Source: Bacillota bacterium (lineage in GTDB: Bacteria > Bacillota > Clostridia > Lachnospirales > Lachnospiraceae). From it: a stretch of DNA of 44,291 nucleotides. The position numbers and the translations under genes were made by a program. Of the stretch, positions 1 to 8,457 are shown piece by piece (the stretch's first letter is position 1; every line of letters begins with the position of its first letter). The stretch is from assembly GCA_023411215.1 (NCBI GenBank), contig JAEYOY010000040.1, positions 1-44,291 on the forward strand, in the 5' to 3' direction. The notes beneath the pieces are model-generated. The model made no database searches. It worked only from the letters and a program-made list of their open reading frames with translations, and was not told where the DNA came from.

Positions 1-696
1 GATTATGTTGTGAATTTTGCTCAGCTTACTCAGAGAGCGGGTAACTTCCTGGTAAGCAGGGATCTCACTGAGGAGTTCAAGTGGGATAATGTCAAGAACA
101 AGACGGTCATTGGCGGCAGAGCAGGTGGAATGCCTCAGATGGTATTCGAATATATTCTGAAGAAGCAAGGGATTGATCCGTCGAAGGATCTGACTATCAT
201 TCAGAATATTGATTTTGGTCTGACCTCGCAAGCCTTTTCCTCCGGACAGGGAGATTACACCATTGAGTTCGAGCCTGCGGCAACCGCTTTGGAACTGGAG
301 GGTGTCGGTAAGGTAGTGGCTTCTCTTGGAGTTGAAAGCGGTAAGGTTCCTTATACCAGCTTCTCAGTGAAGAAGAGCTATCTGAAGAAGAATAAGGATG
401 TCATCCAGAGTTTTACGAATGCAATTCAGAAGGGAATCGATTATGTATCAACCCATACTCCGGAAGAAATCGCAGAAGTCATCCAGCCCCAATTCAAAGA
501 GACGGAACGGGAGAAGCTGGTGATGATCGTTACCAGATATTATGAACAAGATACCTGGAAGGATAACCTGGTATTTGAAGAGGAAAGCCTCACCTTGCTA
601 CAGGATATTCTAGATGATGCTGGTCAGTTGACCAAGAGAGTTCCCTATAATGATATTGTCACCACAGAATTCGCTAAAAAAGCAGCAAACAAATAA
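1..696 (+). CDS. ABC transporter substrate-binding protein (SsuA/ThiY/NMT1-like), 5' truncated by window edge
   Basis: This is the C-terminal ~231 residues of an extracytoplasmic solute-binding protein; the frame is open from base 1, so the N-terminus and signal peptide lie outside the window. Visible family blocks are an AQLTQRAGNFLVSR segment, a GGRAGGMPQMVFEYIL segment, and GQGDYTIEFEPAATALE, which is typical of the NMT1/SsuA/ThiY class that delivers small organic substrates (sulfonates, thiamine or pyrimidine precursors) to an ABC permease. The substrate cannot be read from this fragment. No permease or ATPase gene follows, so the rest of the transporter would be upstream. A long hairpin lies downstream of the stop. 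Family call is firm, specificity unknown. Confidence 0.85.
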   Translation, partial: DYVVNFAQLTQRAGNFLVSRDLTEEFKWDNVKNKTVIGGRAGGMPQMVFEYILKKQGIDPSKDLTIIQNIDFGLTSQAFSSGQGDYTIEFEPAATALELEGVGKVVASLGVESGKVPYTSFSVKKSYLKKNKDVIQSFTNAIQKGIDYVSTHTPEEIAEVIQPQFKETEREKLVMIVTRYYEQDTWKDNLVFEEESLTLLQDILDDAGQLTKRVPYNDIVTTEFAKKAANK

Positions 697-756
697 CAGA
701 GTAAAGACGTATCGAAGTAAAGAAGCGTTCGTAATGCTCACGCAAATGCACGATAA

Positions 757-838
757 GAAAGACGACTTGCTGATTAGTATGCCGGAATGCGAACATTTTA
801 AGTGCGATTTCGGCATACAAATTAGTAAGTCGTCTTTC
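757..838. repeat. Long imperfect inverted repeat (28-nt arms)
   Basis: Arms 757-784 and 811-838 are reverse complements with three mismatches, and the pairing can extend three more pairs inwards. There is no T-run on either side, so this is not a classical intrinsic terminator. It may be an RNA-stabilising hairpin, or a REP- or MITE-like element between convergent genes. Confidence 0.7.
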
Positions 839-922
839 ATACTGTGTGTGAGGTAAGTTTATAGTCCTTCCTTCATCTATGCAACCTATAATGCGGTAAC
901 CAATAAAAATCCAGCCGCAAAC

Positions 923-1192
923 TTATTCTTCGGAAGTAGTGGGAGCCGGTTCTTCCTCTTCTAAAATTTCTGTGTCATCCTCATAATCATCAAAATCATC
1001 ATCGAAATCCTCAAGATAATCCGGATTCATATACCTATATACAGCATAAGCGATTGCAGCGACTGCAGCGACAGCACCGATAATTGCCAGGACACAGATG
1101 ATCATGCGCCTTCTCTTTTCCATCGGATCTTTTCTGTGAACCAATTCACCAAGTTTCATTGTACTTAAAAGCTCATCAATTTTAGTTCCCAT
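923..1192 (-). CDS. Small single-pass membrane protein with acidic C-terminal tail
   Basis: This 89-residue protein has a short basic N-terminal part (HRKDPMEKRRR), one transmembrane helix at about residues 31-51 (ICVLAIIGAVAAVAAIAYAV) and a very acidic tail rich in Asp and Glu. The ATG at 1192 was chosen because AAAGGAAG lies seven to eight bases upstream; a GTG nine bases earlier would sit inside that ribosome-binding site. The charge pattern suggests the basic end faces the cytoplasm. No function is recognised. It lies just downstream of pcrA on the same strand, separated by about 270 bases with a hairpin, so it is probably transcribed on its own. Confidence 0.7.
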   Translation of the reverse strand: MGTKIDELLSTMKLGELVHRKDPMEKRRRMIICVLAIIGAVAAVAAIAYAVYRYMNPDYLEDFDDDFDDYEDDTEILEEEEPAPTTSEE

Positions 1193-1350
1193 GATTAACA
1201 CTTCCTTTCTTATAATTAGAAAACCGGCTTAGCAGATTTTCATTAAACATGTATTAATGACAAGGAAGATGGTTAACTCTACCATGTCGTTTTTGCTACC
1301 AATAGTATATCATAAATAAAAAGCATATTTATGATCTCCATCTCCGTTCG

Positions 1351-1377
1351 CATGCTTGCAAGTAAACTTGCAGCATG
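1351..1377. repeat. Hairpin downstream of pcrA
   Basis: CATGC-TTGCAAG / CTTGCA-GCATG pair around a TAAA loop, giving a stem of about 12 pairs. A second dyad (ACTATAAT / ATTATAGT, 1418-1441) lies closer to the pcrA stop. Neither has a clear T-run on the pcrA strand. The remainder of the 1193-1460 gap shows nothing further that I can name. Confidence 0.55.
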
Positions 1378-1460
1378 TTCACTACGCTTTTATTATATCA
1401 CAATACATGCTGCTTTACTATAATATTTCAAAATTATAGTAATTTTATTCACATTGTGTG

Positions 1461-3791
1461 TTAAGTTGTCTTTTTTAAATTCGCAAAAGTGGAGAGAAGC
1501 TTTTTGACACCAAAGTCAGGAAATTCTACCGTTACCTCGTAATCCTTACCACCTTTGGTAATGTCTGTAACAACTCCGATACCGAATTTAATATGCTTTA
1601 CGTTATCTCCTACGCCATAATCCAGAGTTCCCATTTTATTACCTTCGAATTGCTTGGTTTCAGCGGCAATGAAAGGTTTGTAGGTGGATTGATTTGGCTT
1701 AAAGTTACCGGGTGCCGGTTTGTCAAAATTAAGCTCCTCGGAGAAGCTTCCTTCATTACCATCGCCAAAACGACGTTTGATAGGATAACCATCCTCATCC
1801 ATGGAGAGATAGGCAGAACGACGGGGACCCGGAGTTAACATCTTAAGAAGGTATCTCGGGATCTCATTAACGAAACGGGAGGGCTTATTATACTGAGTCT
1901 CACCACGAAGCATTCTTTGCTTTGCAGCTGTTAAGGAAAGCTGTTTCATTGCTCTGGTGATGCCTACATAGCATAGTCTTCGTTCTTCCTCGATCTCCTC
2001 GGTGGGATTATCCGCATAGAGTGACATATAACCAGGGAAGACTCCTTCCTCCATACCGCATAGATATACATAGGGGAACTCCAGACCCTTGGCACTATGT
2101 AAGGTCATGAGCACAATATGATCGGCTCCCTCCTCCAGGGTATCGATATCGGATACTAATGCTACCTCTTCCAGAAAGCCGCCCAAGGTCGGTTCTTCTG
2201 TATTATCTTCATAGGTAACAAGCTTGTTCACAAGTTCGTTGATGTTGCCGATGCGATCTTTGGCATCCTCCTCGCTATCCTGTTCCAATTCTCTCAGATA
2301 ACCGGTGGCGTCAAGAATATCATCGATCAGTTCTTTCAAGGAATAGCCCTCCGTACGGACTCTGGATTTCAAACCTTCAATTAGACTGATGAAGGGAGTA
2401 AGTTTGGAGGAAGTACGCTCTAAGCCGGGAATATTTCCAGCACGGGTCAAGGCGTCATAGAAGCTCATATCATTCTGAACGGCATAATCATTTACCCGAT
2501 CCACAGTAGTTAAGCCAATACCACGTCTTGGTACATTAATGATACGTTTTACGGCAATACTATCCTGTCCGTTATCAATGGTCTTCAGATAGGCAAGCAT
2601 ATCTTTAATTTCCTTACGAGCATAGAAGTTTACGCTTCCGATAATTTTGTAAGGAATGTTACGCATAAGAAGCTTTTCCTCAAAAAGACGGGATTGAGCA
2701 TTAGTACGGTACAGGATGGCAAAATCATTGTAGCTTGCTTTACCATCGTCTACCAGACTTTTGATCTCAGCGGTTATATTATCCGCCTCTTCAAAGTCAG
2801 TACTAAACTGCGTGTAATGAACCGGTTCGCCTTCTTCGTTCTCTGTCCAAAGTGATTTATCCTTGCGACCTTGGTTGTTACGAATTACTTCATTGGCAGC
2901 ATTCAGAATATTCCCCGTAGAGCGGTAGTTCTGCTCCAGCTTAATTACCGTCGTATTCTGATATGCTCTCTCAAAGTTTAGAATATTAAAGATATTAGCT
3001 CCACGGAACTTGTAGATGGACTGGTCGTCATCACCAACTACACAAAGATTATATTCATGTTCGCCGTAATTGTTAATACCATTGGCTAACATATGGATTA
3101 AACGAAACTGAGCAGTATTCGTATCCTGGTATTCATCCACCATAATATATTTGAAGCGATTCTGATAGAATTCCAAAGCATCAGGATTCGTCTGAAACAG
3201 CTCAACGGTACGGTAAATCAGATCATCAAAATCCAGCGCATTGCTTTGTCTGAGACGCTTCTGATATTCAGTATAGGCCTGTGCATAGCGCAATTGATTT
3301 GCATCACGCCCGGCATTGCGCGCAAATTCATCTGGAGAGATCAACTCATCCTTTGCTTTTGATATAACGGAAAGGATTGCTCGTTCATTGGTTTTTTTTG
3401 TATCGATATTCAGATATTTACAGATTTCCCGCATCAGTGTCTTCTGATCATCACCGTCATAGATAGTAAAGCTTCGGGAAAAACCGATTGTATCAATAAA
3501 TCGCCTAAGGATGCGTACGCAGGTGGAATGGAAGGTGCTGACCCAGATATTCTCAGAGCCGTAGCCCACTATCTTATCAACTCTTTCCCGCATCTCCTTT
3601 GCAGCTTTATTGGTGAAGGTGATTGCCAGGATATTATATGGATTTACATCTCGTTCCTCAATCAGATACGCAATTCTATGGGTCAGTACCCTGGTCTTAC
3701 CGGAGCCTGCTCCTGCAAGAATTAAGAGGGGTCCCTTATCATGATATACTGCACGTTGCTGTTCGGGATTCAAAGTGTCATAGATACTCAT
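1461..3791 (-). CDS. pcrA: ATP-dependent DNA helicase PcrA (UvrD/Rep family, SF1A)
   Basis: A 776-residue 3'-5' DNA helicase for repair, rolling-circle replication and removal of proteins from DNA. All SF1A motifs are visible: Walker A AGAGSGKT (26-33), Walker B with VDEYQDTN, VGDDDQSIYKFRGA, QNYRST, TLHSAKGLEFPYV and the arginine-finger region VGITRA. The C-terminal Tudor-like segment (VGDNVKHIKFGIGVVTDIT) is the part that in PcrA contacts RNA polymerase. Length is slightly above the usual 720-750. The ATG at 3791 has an AGGCAGGT ribosome-binding site. A good sigma-A promoter and a LexA-box-like palindrome lie upstream. No pcrB or ligA is adjacent, unlike Bacillus. Confidence 0.97.
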   Translation of the reverse strand: MSIYDTLNPEQQRAVYHDKGPLLILAGAGSGKTRVLTHRIAYLIEERDVNPYNILAITFTNKAAKEMRERVDKIVGYGSENIWVSTFHSTCVRILRRFIDTIGFSRSFTIYDGDDQKTLMREICKYLNIDTKKTNERAILSVISKAKDELISPDEFARNAGRDANQLRYAQAYTEYQKRLRQSNALDFDDLIYRTVELFQTNPDALEFYQNRFKYIMVDEYQDTNTAQFRLIHMLANGINNYGEHEYNLCVVGDDDQSIYKFRGANIFNILNFERAYQNTTVIKLEQNYRSTGNILNAANEVIRNNQGRKDKSLWTENEEGEPVHYTQFSTDFEEADNITAEIKSLVDDGKASYNDFAILYRTNAQSRLFEEKLLMRNIPYKIIGSVNFYARKEIKDMLAYLKTIDNGQDSIAVKRIINVPRRGIGLTTVDRVNDYAVQNDMSFYDALTRAGNIPGLERTSSKLTPFISLIEGLKSRVRTEGYSLKELIDDILDATGYLRELEQDSEEDAKDRIGNINELVNKLVTYEDNTEEPTLGGFLEEVALVSDIDTLEEGADHIVLMTLHSAKGLEFPYVYLCGMEEGVFPGYMSLYADNPTEEIEEERRLCYVGITRAMKQLSLTAAKQRMLRGETQYNKPSRFVNEIPRYLLKMLTPGPRRSAYLSMDEDGYPIKRRFGDGNEGSFSEELNFDKPAPGNFKPNQSTYKPFIAAETKQFEGNKMGTLDYGVGDNVKHIKFGIGVVTDITKGGKDYEVTVEFPDFGVKKLLSTFANLKKTT

Positions 3792-3833
3792 TATTTATAC
3801 CTGCCTGTCCTAAGTGATATGTTTGGAAAATCA

Positions 3834-3847
3834 CAAACATATGTTTA
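3834..3847 (-). promoter_or_regulatory. Palindrome resembling a Firmicutes LexA (SOS) box in the pcrA leader
   Basis: AAACATATGTTT (3835-3846) is a perfect 12-base palindrome just downstream of the pcrA -10 box. The 14-mer CAAACATATGTTTA differs from the Bacillus-type SOS consensus CGAACRNRYGTTYC only at the second and last bases. It also pairs with 3817-3825 (ATATGTTTG / CAAACATAT), so a leader hairpin is an alternative reading. Confidence 0.4.
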
Positions 3848-3875
3848 TTATAACATGAGGCAGTAGCAGTTTCAA
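3847..3875 (-). promoter_or_regulatory. Predicted sigma-A promoter of pcrA
   Basis: On the minus strand TTGAAA (3875-3870) is followed after 17 bases by a perfect TATAAT (3852-3847), about 56 bases before the pcrA start codon. Confidence 0.7.
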
Positions 3876-3899
3876 TCCTGCATTTGCGCGTTGGCAAAG

Positions 3900-3921
3900 T
3901 GACAGCCCCAGCAGGCTGTCA
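3900..3921. repeat. Perfect 8-bp hairpin between the divergent pcrA and DUF1836 genes
   Basis: TGACAGCC and GGCTGTCA flank a CCAGCA loop. It lies upstream of both divergent genes and has no T-run, so an operator or a DNA cruciform is more likely than a terminator. Confidence 0.45.
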
Positions 3922-4044
3922 AAGCTTACCTACATATCTGTGAACGCATACATGGGAAGAATTCCGGTAAATAGACATCAAAGAAGCTAACCTGTGTGCT
4001 TCTTCCGGTTGGCTATTCTTTCTAGATACATGTTTATTTTTGCT

Positions 4045-4073
4045 TTGACATCTAGTAACGGATACTATATAAT
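4045..4073 (+). promoter_or_regulatory. Perfect-consensus sigma-A promoter for the DUF1836 gene
   Basis: TTGACA (4045-4050), a 17-base spacer and TATAAT (4068-4073) match the consensus exactly. Transcription should start near 4080, only about a dozen bases before the chosen start codon. Confidence 0.85.
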
Positions 4074-4091
4074 GAAACAGAGGTGATTACG

Positions 4092-4781
4092 TTGGAAATG
4101 ACGAAAGAGGAGTATATTAAAGGTTTGATTGACAGCCTGAAGGATGTCAAATACATCATGCCGGATGATATACCGAATATTGATTTATATATGGATCAGG
4201 TAACTACGTTTATGGATAAACACCTTAAATCCTCGAAGCGGTATAGTGAAGACAAACTTCTGACTAAGACGATGATCAATAACTATACGAAGAATGAACT
4301 GTTGCCTCCTCCTAATAAGAAGAAGTACACGAAGGAGCATATGTTCCTTCTGATTTTTATTTACTATTTTAAGAATATCTTGTCAATTAATGATATACAG
4401 AGTATATTTAATCCGTTAACCGATCGCTATTACGGAGATAAGTCTAAGATAAAGCTAGAAGATATCTATGAAGAAGTCTTCCGATTGGAGAAGGAGCAAA
4501 CCGATGCTCTGACGAAGGATATGATTCGCAAGATGACAAAGGCGAAGGAATCCTTTAATGAGGTAACAGACCCGGAGGATCAGGAATTTTTAACGATGTT
4601 CTCATTTATCAGCATGCTTTGCTTTGACGTATATATGAGAAAGCATATGATTGAGAAGATGATTGATAGCTCCATGATGGGTTCTAAGAAGGAGAGCAGA
4701 ACGAGTGAAAAGAAGACGGAGAAACCGCAGAAGTCCGATGGAATAAAGAAGGCTGAATCGCAGAAGAACAACAAAAAATAA
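4092..4781 (+). CDS. DUF1836 family protein, putative transcriptional regulator
   Basis: About 229 residues. The core (TKTMINNYTKNELLPPPNKKKYTKEHMF...) matches DUF1836, a Firmicutes family with a MerR-like winged-helix N-terminal part, so a DNA-binding role is inferred. The C-terminal ~35 residues are Lys/Ser/Glu-rich and probably disordered. The start is uncertain. The GTG at 4083 falls three bases after the predicted transcription start, while AGAGGTG (4079-4085) is well spaced for the TTG at 4092; the ATG at 4098 is a third option. The gene is monocistronic, between a consensus promoter and a strong terminator shared with the convergent yerC-like gene. Confidence 0.8.
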   Translation: MEMTKEEYIKGLIDSLKDVKYIMPDDIPNIDLYMDQVTTFMDKHLKSSKRYSEDKLLTKTMINNYTKNELLPPPNKKKYTKEHMFLLIFIYYFKNILSINDIQSIFNPLTDRYYGDKSKIKLEDIYEEVFRLEKEQTDALTKDMIRKMTKAKESFNEVTDPEDQEFLTMFSFISMLCFDVYMRKHMIEKMIDSSMMGSKKESRTSEKKTEKPQKSDGIKKAESQKNNKK

Positions 4782-4868
4782 TTCATTAAGTTGTTAAAAT
4801 CTTCAACTATGTAGGCATCATTATTTTGTACAAGCAATATTTATATAGATAGTGATATAAAATATAAT

Positions 4869-4914
4869 AACAGCTTCCATTAAGTAAAAGCTTAACGGAA
4901 GCTGTTTTATTTTT
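4869..4914. terminator. Bidirectional intrinsic terminator
   Basis: AACAGCTTCC-A-TTAAG pairs with CTTAA-C-GGAAGCTGTT (one mismatch) around TAAAAG. A T-rich run follows on + and an A/T-rich run precedes it, so it can serve both the DUF1836 gene and the convergent YerC-like gene. Confidence 0.9.
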
Positions 4915-4921
4915 GAACTTC

Positions 4922-5224
4922 TTAATTGTCTGAAAAGGGATCTTTCATTCTGGCAAATACCATATCATATCCATCATTACCATAATTAAGAGAACGGTTG
5001 ACACGACTAATGGTAGCAGTTGATGCGCCGGTCTTCTCGGCGATTTCCAGATAGGTTTTATGGCAGCGCAGCATTCGTGCCACTTCGAATCTTTGAGATA
5101 GGGATAACAGCTCGTTTACGGTACATATGTCTTCAAAAAAAGTATAGCATTCCTCCGAATCCTTTAAGCTTAAGATTGCTTCGAATAAATGATCAACAGC
5201 AGTAGTTCTGATGTTTTTGCTCAT
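4922..5224 (-). CDS. YerC/YecD family TrpR-like transcriptional regulator
   Basis: A 100-residue all-helical protein of the TrpR/YerC-YecD family. The C-terminal half carries a helix-turn-helix, EIAEKTGASTATISRVNRSL, which inserts into DNA in TrpR-type repressors; the N-terminal helices (HLFEAILSLKDSEECYTFFEDI) would form the intertwined dimer. In Bacillus yerC is next to pcrB-pcrA, so its presence close to pcrA here fits a conserved neighbourhood. The ATG at 5224 has AAAGGAG eight bases upstream; an earlier start at 5242 lacks one. The ligand and target genes are not known from sequence. Confidence 0.9.
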   Translation of the reverse strand: MSKNIRTTAVDHLFEAILSLKDSEECYTFFEDICTVNELLSLSQRFEVARMLRCHKTYLEIAEKTGASTATISRVNRSLNYGNDGYDMVFARMKDPFSDN

Positions 5225-5272
5225 CGGTAGGACTCCTTTCATCCTGTTGTGATATGTTTTTCACACAACATA

Positions 5273-5301
5273 ATTTTAACACTCTATAGTAATGAAGTAA
5301 A
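5273..5301 (-). promoter_or_regulatory. Predicted promoter of the yerC-like gene
   Basis: TTTACT (5301-5296), a 17-base spacer and TAAAAT (5278-5273) on the minus strand. An imperfect dyad (TTGTG...CACACAA, about 5246-5269) sits between promoter and start codon and could be a repressor site. Confidence 0.5.
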
Positions 5302-5380
5302 GTGTTTTTTAAACATATAGGTATCTCCTCCTACCAATAAACATCTTTATAGCTCAAAGAACAATGATACCTCCTGCCTA

Positions 5381-5611
5381 CTAGAATATTCTCGGGAATC
5401 CATCGAAAAAATCTCCTCTGGGGCGATGGTCGCGGCATGGTCTTGAACCGCATCGATCGAAATGGCCTCTCGGACCAAATTCATCAAAACGGTCGAAACG
5501 GTCGAAGCGGTCAAAACGGTCAAAGCGGTCAAAACGGTCAAAGCGATCACGGCGATGGCCGTGAGGATTATATCTGCGGTCATCTCTATCAAAATTGTTA
5601 AAGCGTCCCAT
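5381..5611 (-). CDS. Small basic (Arg-Phe-Asp)n repeat protein
   Basis: About 76 residues. After MGRFNNFDRDDRR come seven tandem RFD triplets (DRFDRFDRFDRFD...), then an Arg/Gly/Phe/Pro-rich tail with two Cys (HFDRCGSRPCRDHRP). The ATG at 5611 has AAAGGAG nine bases upstream, which supports real translation. The composition is that of a disordered RNA-, phosphate- or spore-coat-binding peptide, but no family is recognised. The alternative minus-strand frame over the same DNA (5347-5592) is a Thr/Val/Leu repeat without such a start and is taken as the shadow. Confidence 0.6.
   Translation of the reverse strand: MGRFNNFDRDDRRYNPHGHRRDRFDRFDRFDRFDRFDRFDRFDEFGPRGHFDRCGSRPCRDHRPRGDFFDGFPRIF
5483..5547. 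repeat. 9-bp tandem repeat encoding RFD triplets
   Basis: About seven units of a 9-mer close to AAACGGTCG/AAGCGGTCA, in frame with the small basic protein. A change in copy number would keep the frame, so length variation between strains is expected. Confidence 0.8.
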
Positions 5612-5820
5612 CAATATCAACTCCTTTCTAGGATTAATATATGCAGGATGCAAAGAATGGTGAAATGAATGGATTGCTGTTGTATTAAGAGGATTAATAA
5701 AGATTTGCCTGATATCCTATAATATTTTTGGTAATCGTTTTTTCTTATGCAGTCACTATCTTTTTGACCTATTATCTGGTATAACAACCTTATAGAATAA
5801 CTTATGGCAGGAGGTATCCT

Positions 5821-8370
5821 ATGCAGCATTATGAAAAGGTAAGTACAGGGATTAGGGGTTTTGATAAAGTGATTGATCATCTGCGATTAGGAGATAATGT
5901 GGTATGGCAGGTAAATTCGATAAGTAGCTACCGTAAGATGCTTAATCCATATGTTGAACAGGCAAGAGAGGATCATCGTAAACTTGTCTATGTTCGATTT
6001 GGTAATCATGCTCCTTTACTTGAAGAAGCATCTGATATCATTATACGGAAGATTGATGCTACGAAGGGCTTTGAGAGTTTTGCTACTGAAATCCATAATA
6101 TGGTGACTGCAATGGGGTTGCAGGCCTTTTATGTATTTGACTGCCTTACAGATTTGCTACAATATTGGTTCTCTGATCTTATGATCGGTAATTTCTTTCG
6201 GGTTACCTGTCCCTATCTCTATGAGCTGGATACCATTGCTTATTTTGCGATTATTCGAAATGCCCATACCTTCAGTACCATTGCCGGTATCCGAGAGACT
6301 ACCCAGCTTCTACTGGATTTATATGACGTAAATGATAAGCTTTATGTTCATCCGTTGAAGGTATGGCAAAGATACTCTCCGACCATGTTTTTTCCTCATT
6401 TTATTCATGAGGAGGATGTTACCTGTATCACTTCAAGCTCAGAAACAGCGGAATTGTTCTCCAGTATTCATCGGGGTGAGGATCGGATGGATTATTGGAA
6501 TGTTGTATTCCATAATGCAAGTACAAGCCTTGATAAAACGGTTGAGGAACAGCAGAAAACAAAAAACACACTAATGACGCTATTGATCGGAAGTGAATCA
6601 AAGATACTAGAGCTCTGCGACCGATACTTTACCTTGAGTGATATTCTGGAGATTGCTTCAAGAGAAATCGGTACCGGTTTTATTGGCGGAAAGAGCGTGG
6701 GCATGCTGCTTGCAAGAAAAATCATCAGTACGGAGGCAGCTGAGCAGTTCATACCGTATCTGGAGCCTCATGATTCCTTCTATCTTGGATCGGATATCTT
6801 CTATACTTATATTGTACAGAATGGATGGTGGAAGCTGCGTACGCTTCAGAAGACGGAAGAGGGTTACTTCAAGTATGCACCGGAACTTAAGGAAAAGCTC
6901 TTACAGGGCAAATTCCCGGAGAATATACAGGAGCATTTTGTACGGATGCTGGAGTATTTTGGACAGTCTCCCATCATAGTTCGTTCCAGCTCGTTATTGG
7001 AGGATAACTTTGGCAATGCCTTTGCAGGTAAATATGAGAGTGTATTCTGTGTCAACCAGGGAACACCGCAGGAACGGTACGAGGCCTTCGCTCAAGCGGT
7101 ACGGACGGTATATGCCAGTACCATGAATCAGGATGCTTTGGAGTATCGTATGAATCGCGGCTTGTCTATGAAGGATGAACAGATGGCAATATTAATTCAG
7201 AGGGTTTCCGGTGATTATTACGAGGATAACTTCTTCCCACATGTGGCAGGTGTAGGAAATTCCTCGAATCTCTATGTTTGGGATAAGAGTGTGGATGGAA
7301 GTGCCGGTATGCTTCGACTGGTATTCGGACTAGGTACCAGAGCGGTTGACCGGACTGAGGGGGATTATGTAAGAATAGTCAGTCTTGATAATCCGTTGCG
7401 ATTACCTCTAATTGATTATCAGGATAGTAAGAAATTCTCCCAACATTATGTCGATGTGCTTTCACTGCGTGAAAATAAGCATATGGTGAAATCTTTGGAG
7501 GAAATCATAGCGAAGGATATCAAGGTGAAGAAAGATCTTTTCGCAGGGATTGATTATGAGACCCAGGACCGATTAAGGGAACTGGGGAAGTATAATACAG
7601 TAATTCCATACCTTTTGAATTTTAATGGTTTACTAAAGGCAACCGCCTTCCCGCCCTTGATGAAGGAGTTGCTGGCGCTGTTGCAAAGAATCTATGATTA
7701 TCCCGTAGATATTGAGTTCACAGCCAACTTTAAGTCGGACGGAAGCTTTAAGATGAATTTACTGCAATGCAGGCCATTACAGACAAGAGGGTTAGGTAAG
7801 GCTGTTGCCATTCCAAGGAAGGTGGATGAGGAGGAATGCTTTATACTGACCAGAGGTAATTTTATGGGAGGAAATATCCATCTTCCGATTGATTATGTCG
7901 TGTATATTCCTCCGTCTGCATATCTTAAGCTTAGTGAAGGGGAGAAATACACAGTAGCCAGGACGGTCGGACGAATTAATCAGGTGTTGAAAGGGAAGAA
8001 GGTAATGCTGATCGGACCAGGGCGTTGGGGAACAACAACTCCATCCCTAGGGGTTCCAGTCCATTTTACCGAGCTTTGCAATATGACAGTAATCTGTGAG
8101 GTGGCTTCGAAGGAAGAAGGGTTTGAACCGGAATTATCCTACGGCAGTCATTTCTTTCAGGATTTGGTTGAGGCCGATATTTTTTATGTTGCTATTTTCA
8201 ATGGCCAGAAGGAGGTTATATTCCATCCGGAGCAATTACAGTCGTATAGCAATGAACTGACAGTATTCCTACCTGGAGATAAATCAATGGAGAATATCAT
8301 TCATATCGCTAAGACCGAGGGAATGGAGATTTATTCTGATATTGTTACGCAGACACTTCTTTGTAAATAG
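5821..8370 (+). CDS. PEP/pyruvate-binding domain protein (PPDK N-terminal-like) with extra N-terminal domain
   Basis: An 849-residue cytosolic protein. From about residue 280 it shows the ATP-grasp/pyruvate-phosphate-dikinase N-terminal fold: IGTGFIGGKSVGMLLARKI and PIIVRSSSLLEDNFGNAFAGKYES match the nucleotide-binding blocks of PPDK and PEP synthase. The first ~230 residues (GIRGFDKVIDHLRLGDNVVWQV...) look like a KaiC/RecA-type fold that has lost a normal Walker A loop. I see no phosphohistidine swivelling domain and no TIM-barrel domain, so it cannot do the complete PEP synthase reaction; a dikinase-like or regulatory role is inference. AGGAGG precedes the ATG. It seems to be monocistronic. 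Confidence 0.75.
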   Translation: MQHYEKVSTGIRGFDKVIDHLRLGDNVVWQVNSISSYRKMLNPYVEQAREDHRKLVYVRFGNHAPLLEEASDIIIRKIDATKGFESFATEIHNMVTAMGLQAFYVFDCLTDLLQYWFSDLMIGNFFRVTCPYLYELDTIAYFAIIRNAHTFSTIAGIRETTQLLLDLYDVNDKLYVHPLKVWQRYSPTMFFPHFIHEEDVTCITSSSETAELFSSIHRGEDRMDYWNVVFHNASTSLDKTVEEQQKTKNTLMTLLIGSESKILELCDRYFTLSDILEIASREIGTGFIGGKSVGMLLARKIISTEAAEQFIPYLEPHDSFYLGSDIFYTYIVQNGWWKLRTLQKTEEGYFKYAPELKEKLLQGKFPENIQEHFVRMLEYFGQSPIIVRSSSLLEDNFGNAFAGKYESVFCVNQGTPQERYEAFAQAVRTVYASTMNQDALEYRMNRGLSMKDEQMAILIQRVSGDYYEDNFFPHVAGVGNSSNLYVWDKSVDGSAGMLRLVFGLGTRAVDRTEGDYVRIVSLDNPLRLPLIDYQDSKKFSQHYVDVLSLRENKHMVKSLEEIIAKDIKVKKDLFAGIDYETQDRLRELGKYNTVIPYLLNFNGLLKATAFPPLMKELLALLQRIYDYPVDIEFTANFKSDGSFKMNLLQCRPLQTRGLGKAVAIPRKVDEEECFILTRGNFMGGNIHLPIDYVVYIPPSAYLKLSEGEKYTVARTVGRINQVLKGKKVMLIGPGRWGTTTPSLGVPVHFTELCNMTVICEVASKEEGFEPELSYGSHFFQDLVEADIFYVAIFNGQKEVIFHPEQLQSYSNELTVFLPGDKSMENIIHIAKTEGMEIYSDIVTQTLLCK

Positions 8371-8457
8371 AAAATAGATAATAAAACCTTTTGTGTAAAA
8401 TTTAGTTAATTAGACCATACTATAATGGAGTAACTTTACAAAAAAGGAGATGATCTT

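Noticed and set aside
650..856. Small + open frame across the 757-838 inverted repeat
   Set aside because: Both halves read alike (DKKDDLL and QISKSSF) only because of the inverted repeat; no ribosome-binding site, and no similarity to a protein.
5483..5547. 9-bp repeats considered as a CRISPR-like array
   Set aside because: The units are contiguous without spacers, and they are in frame within a gene with a good ribosome-binding site.
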